Below the pieces are notes generated by a model. That model was not told the DNA's origin. It saw only the letters and a program-made list of their open reading frames with translations, and did not search any database. From the NCBI GenBank assembly GCA_020625635.1, contig JAHLBL010000079.1, positions 1 through 7,467 of the forward strand: DNA of 7,467 nt, given 5' to 3'. The translations under genes were made by a program, and so were the position numbers. Position 1 is the stretch's first letter. Each line of letters begins with the position of its first letter. This stretch comes from a bacterium. Lineage in GTDB: Bacteria > Bacillota > Clostridia > Oscillospirales > Acutalibacteraceae. Positions 5,993 through 7,467 of this stretch are shown here, in pieces.

Positions 5993-6130
5993 ATGCCTTA
6001 TCTGCTCACGGTAAGGCTGCAAATAACTTTTTATCTCTTTTTGTGGGCGGAAAGGCTATGGAAATTATGGGCAAAAGCGAAAAAGCGCAGGCTCTGCGCG
6101 AAAGCGTTTCCTACAATAAATTGTATATAA
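5993..6130 (+). CDS. Possible 45-residue leader ORF overlapping the next gene
   Basis: ATG 5993 has the best translation signal in the region: GGAGG at 5982-5986, six bases away, directly behind the predicted promoter. The frame gives 45 residues with a hydrophobic, aromatic front (LLTVRLQITFYLFLWAERLWKLW) and a basic tail, ending at TAA 6128-6130. It is one frame away from the long coding region that continues to 7251. It may be a leader peptide, a small membrane protein, or the true N-terminus cut off by a frameshift (mutation or sequencing error). I do not recognise the peptide, and it may not be a real product. Confidence 0.3.
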   Translation: MPYLLTVRLQITFYLFLWAERLWKLWAKAKKRRLCAKAFPTINCI

Positions 6131-7251
6131 AAATCCTCGCGGGCGTTTTCGCCGTGCTTACCGTTTGCAGCGGAATTTCCGCGTTGTTTATGGCTGGCGG
6201 AGGCTCGGGACAGGGCGCTGTCTTTCTCACAGGCAGAGGAAGCGGCAGCTTTATCAGCAAAAACGAGTACGGCTCCTACCTTATAGACAGCGACCGTCTT
6301 ATCCCCATAAGCTACAGCAAGGATTTTTTCCCCGTACAGTGCAAAAGCGGCAACAATACAAACGTGCTGAACTTCAAGTCGGGCAATAATTCATCAGTCG
6401 TTTTTGACGGAAACTACTATTATTCTAACGGATATAAGTACCAGATGACGGGCTCCGATACCTGCAATAAAACCGAATGGGTGTCAGACGCCGTCCTTGA
6501 AAAAGCCTTTACGGGTATAAGTGATTTCAACAAAAACGCGGTCGGATTTGAGGAGTTCGGCGACTATATATATTTCCTCTCCACTCAGGAGAACAACCGT
6601 CTCGCTTACGTCCGCAAGGACGGAGAAAAAGCGGGCTATATCGGTAAAATATACACTTCATCGTACGTAATTATCAACGGCGATTTATATTTCTTTGATG
6701 ACGGGATGATCACGAAAAAAGAAGCTGGCATTTATAAAGCCGACGCCGAGGGCAGCGACGTCACTCTCGTGTACGGCGGACTCAAACCTAACTCCGACGA
6801 CACACGCAAGGTCAACGAAGCAAAGCTCTGCGATAAGCTCAGCTTTTATAAAGGCTTTATCTACTTTATAGACTATTCCGCCAAGGGCGACGGACACGTC
6901 TGCCGTATGCGTCCGGACGGCTCCGAATACAAACAGATCAGCCCTGACCGTGCATGCGCATACACACTTGATGAGGAGACCCTTTACTACTACACGGGAA
7001 GCTTCTCCAAGGTTTACGGAAAGCTCTACAGCCACGAAATCGGCAACGAAACCCAGAAGCTGCTTATGACCGAAAAGGACAGCACATACCTTTCGATTCT
7101 GCCAATCTGGCACAAGGGATATATCTACCTGAAGTCTACGGACGCCTCACGTCAGGTAAAGCGCTACAGCCCCAAAAAGGATATCTGCGAAATAATCAAA
7201 AAAGCAGATAACAAGCAGAAAGCAGCCTATATGTGGGCGGAATCGAAATAG
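6058..7251 (+). CDS. Membrane-anchored beta-propeller-like protein (DUF5050-like)
   Basis: About 397 residues from ATG 6058. A short cytoplasmic tail (KSEKAQALRESVSYNK) leads into one transmembrane helix (about 23-45, YIKILAGVFAVLTVCSGISALFM); the rest lies outside the cell. The outer part has a recurring unit in which an aromatic strand (GDYIYFLS, GDLYFFDD, KGFIYFID, ETLYYYTG, KGYIYLKS) is followed by a strand of the form 'R/K-x-x-x-DG-x-x' (YVRKDGEK, IYKADAEGSD, RMRPDGSEYKQIS, LYSHEIGNET, KRYSPKKD). That is the pattern of DUF5050-type six-bladed propeller proteins. The function is unknown; a ligand-binding or cell-surface sensing role is inference. The reading frame is open back to ATG 5974, but the predicted promoter starts transcription after that codon, and the GGAGG there serves an out-of-frame ATG. 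Candidate starts are therefore 6058 (GGCGG seven bases upstream) or 6067. The gene stands alone between terminators. Confidence 0.75.
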   Translation: MEIMGKSEKAQALRESVSYNKLYIKILAGVFAVLTVCSGISALFMAGGGSGQGAVFLTGRGSGSFISKNEYGSYLIDSDRLIPISYSKDFFPVQCKSGNNTNVLNFKSGNNSSVVFDGNYYYSNGYKYQMTGSDTCNKTEWVSDAVLEKAFTGISDFNKNAVGFEEFGDYIYFLSTQENNRLAYVRKDGEKAGYIGKIYTSSYVIINGDLYFFDDGMITKKEAGIYKADAEGSDVTLVYGGLKPNSDDTRKVNEAKLCDKLSFYKGFIYFIDYSAKGDGHVCRMRPDGSEYKQISPDRACAYTLDEETLYYYTGSFSKVYGKLYSHEIGNETQKLLMTEKDSTYLSILPIWHKGYIYLKSTDASRQVKRYSPKKDICEIIKKADNKQKAAYMWAESK

Positions 7252-7291
7252 TACGCAAACTGTAAAAAAGTATTAATTAAATACAATAATA

Positions 7292-7338
7292 AAGTCGGGC
7301 AGAAGGTTACCAAAACCTTCCTGCTCGACTTAATTTTT
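7292..7338 (+). terminator. Rho-independent terminator after the propeller-like gene
   Basis: Bases 7292-7308 pair with 7314-7331 in a long stem (about 17 pairs, one G-T wobble, one bulged C at 7320) with a small loop, followed by AATTTTT. It lies about 40 bases after the stop codon. The sequence between 7252 and 7291 is AT-rich and holds no convincing promoter. Confidence 0.85.
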
Positions 7339-7349
7339 ACCCTGCAAAG

Positions 7350-7374
7350 AAAAAAGCCGTGCTGATGCACGGCT
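7350..7374 (-). terminator. Hairpin with minus-strand T-tract
   Basis: AGCCGTGC (7355-7362) and GCACGGCT (7367-7374) form a perfect 8-bp stem with a TGAT loop. On the minus strand it is followed by six T residues (complement of 7350-7355), which makes it terminator-like for leftward transcription. On the plus strand it is followed by GAAATA, with no U-tract. Since the sequence to the right reads as a rightward rRNA leader, a leftward terminator here is out of place; it may be half of a bidirectional terminator interrupted at about 7375. Confidence 0.5.
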
Positions 7375-7378
7375 GAAA

Positions 7379-7467
7379 TACCCTGAAAACTGAATAAAGA
7401 ATTGGATAAGAGATAAGTAAAACTACTGACCAAGAATTCATATGAGCATAAGCTCTTAATTGTGGTC
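7379..7467 (+). other. Apparent pre-23S rRNA spacer/leader reaching the 23S 5' end
   Basis: CCCTGAAAACTGAATAAAG (about 7381-7399) matches the CTTTGAAAACTGAATAA sequence that Firmicutes rRNA operons carry with boxA in the leader and in the 16S-23S spacer. The window ends in TGTGGTC, and Firmicutes 23S rRNA commonly begins GGTCAAG, so 23S would start at about 7464. Between them GACCA (7428-7432) is complementary to TGGTC (7463-7467), AATT (7435-7438) to AATT (7458-7461), and GAGC (7444-7447) to GCTC (7452-7455), a nested fold. The match is from memory of the family, not a search. No 16S rRNA or tRNA gene lies upstream in this window. Confidence 0.55.

Noticed and set aside
6685..7113. 142-residue minus-strand open frame
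   Set aside because: Antisense to the repeat region of the propeller-like protein; the plus-strand frame has the coherent repeat pattern.
7355..7374. tRNA or riboswitch element at the 7355-7374 hairpin
   Set aside because: It is a single 8-bp hairpin with no cloverleaf arms, TTC loop or CCA and no multi-helix fold; terminator-like or leader structure is the simplest reading.

Overview
The window looks like chromosomal DNA from an anaerobic Gram-positive bacterium, most likely a Clostridia member near Ruminococcus/Oscillospiraceae. The reasons are strong AGGAGG-type ribosome binding sites, short U-tailed hairpin terminators, a two-subunit oxygen-sensitive class I fumarase, an OmpR/HAMP-kinase pair of the common Firmicutes type, and a Firmicutes-style rRNA boxA/spacer sequence at the right edge. 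This is inference from sequence character; no search was run.

Layout, left to right. (1) 1-503: a small AT-rich gene for a four-helix bundle protein of the 23S rRNA intervening-sequence (S23/IVP) family. Its -10 box sits inside the loop of a perfect 12-bp inverted repeat, and a strong terminator follows. (2) 515-1956: an ECF sigma factor and, overlapping by ATGA, a single-pass membrane protein placed as its anti-sigma factor, behind a promoter of ECF type (TGTAACC-N16-CGTT), so probably autoregulated. (3) 3515-1999 on the minus strand: alpha and beta subunits of a class I fumarate hydratase or L-tartrate dehydratase, with their own promoter and terminator. (4) 3577-5935: a divergent OmpR-family response regulator and its HAMP histidine kinase, overlapping by 14 bases. 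The promoter has a perfect -10, no clear -35 and a pair of TCAC half-sites 11 bp apart, the geometry of an activated, self-regulated PhoB/OmpR-type promoter. (5) 5945-7338: a membrane-anchored extracytoplasmic protein with YIYF-type repeats like DUF5050 beta-propellers, with its own promoter and terminator and an unclear start. (6) 7350-7467: a hairpin followed by sequence that reads like the distal 16S-23S spacer and the first bases of 23S rRNA.

Three units (ECF/anti-sigma, the two-component system, the propeller-like protein) point to envelope sensing. The fumarase operon is metabolic and the four-helix gene looks like an accessory insertion. I see no CRISPR array, transposase, prophage, toxin-antitoxin or retroelement core. 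The points most worth checking are the palindrome around the four-helix promoter, the conflict between promoter, ribosome binding site and reading frame at 5945-6130, and the apparent 23S rRNA leader with no 16S gene before it.
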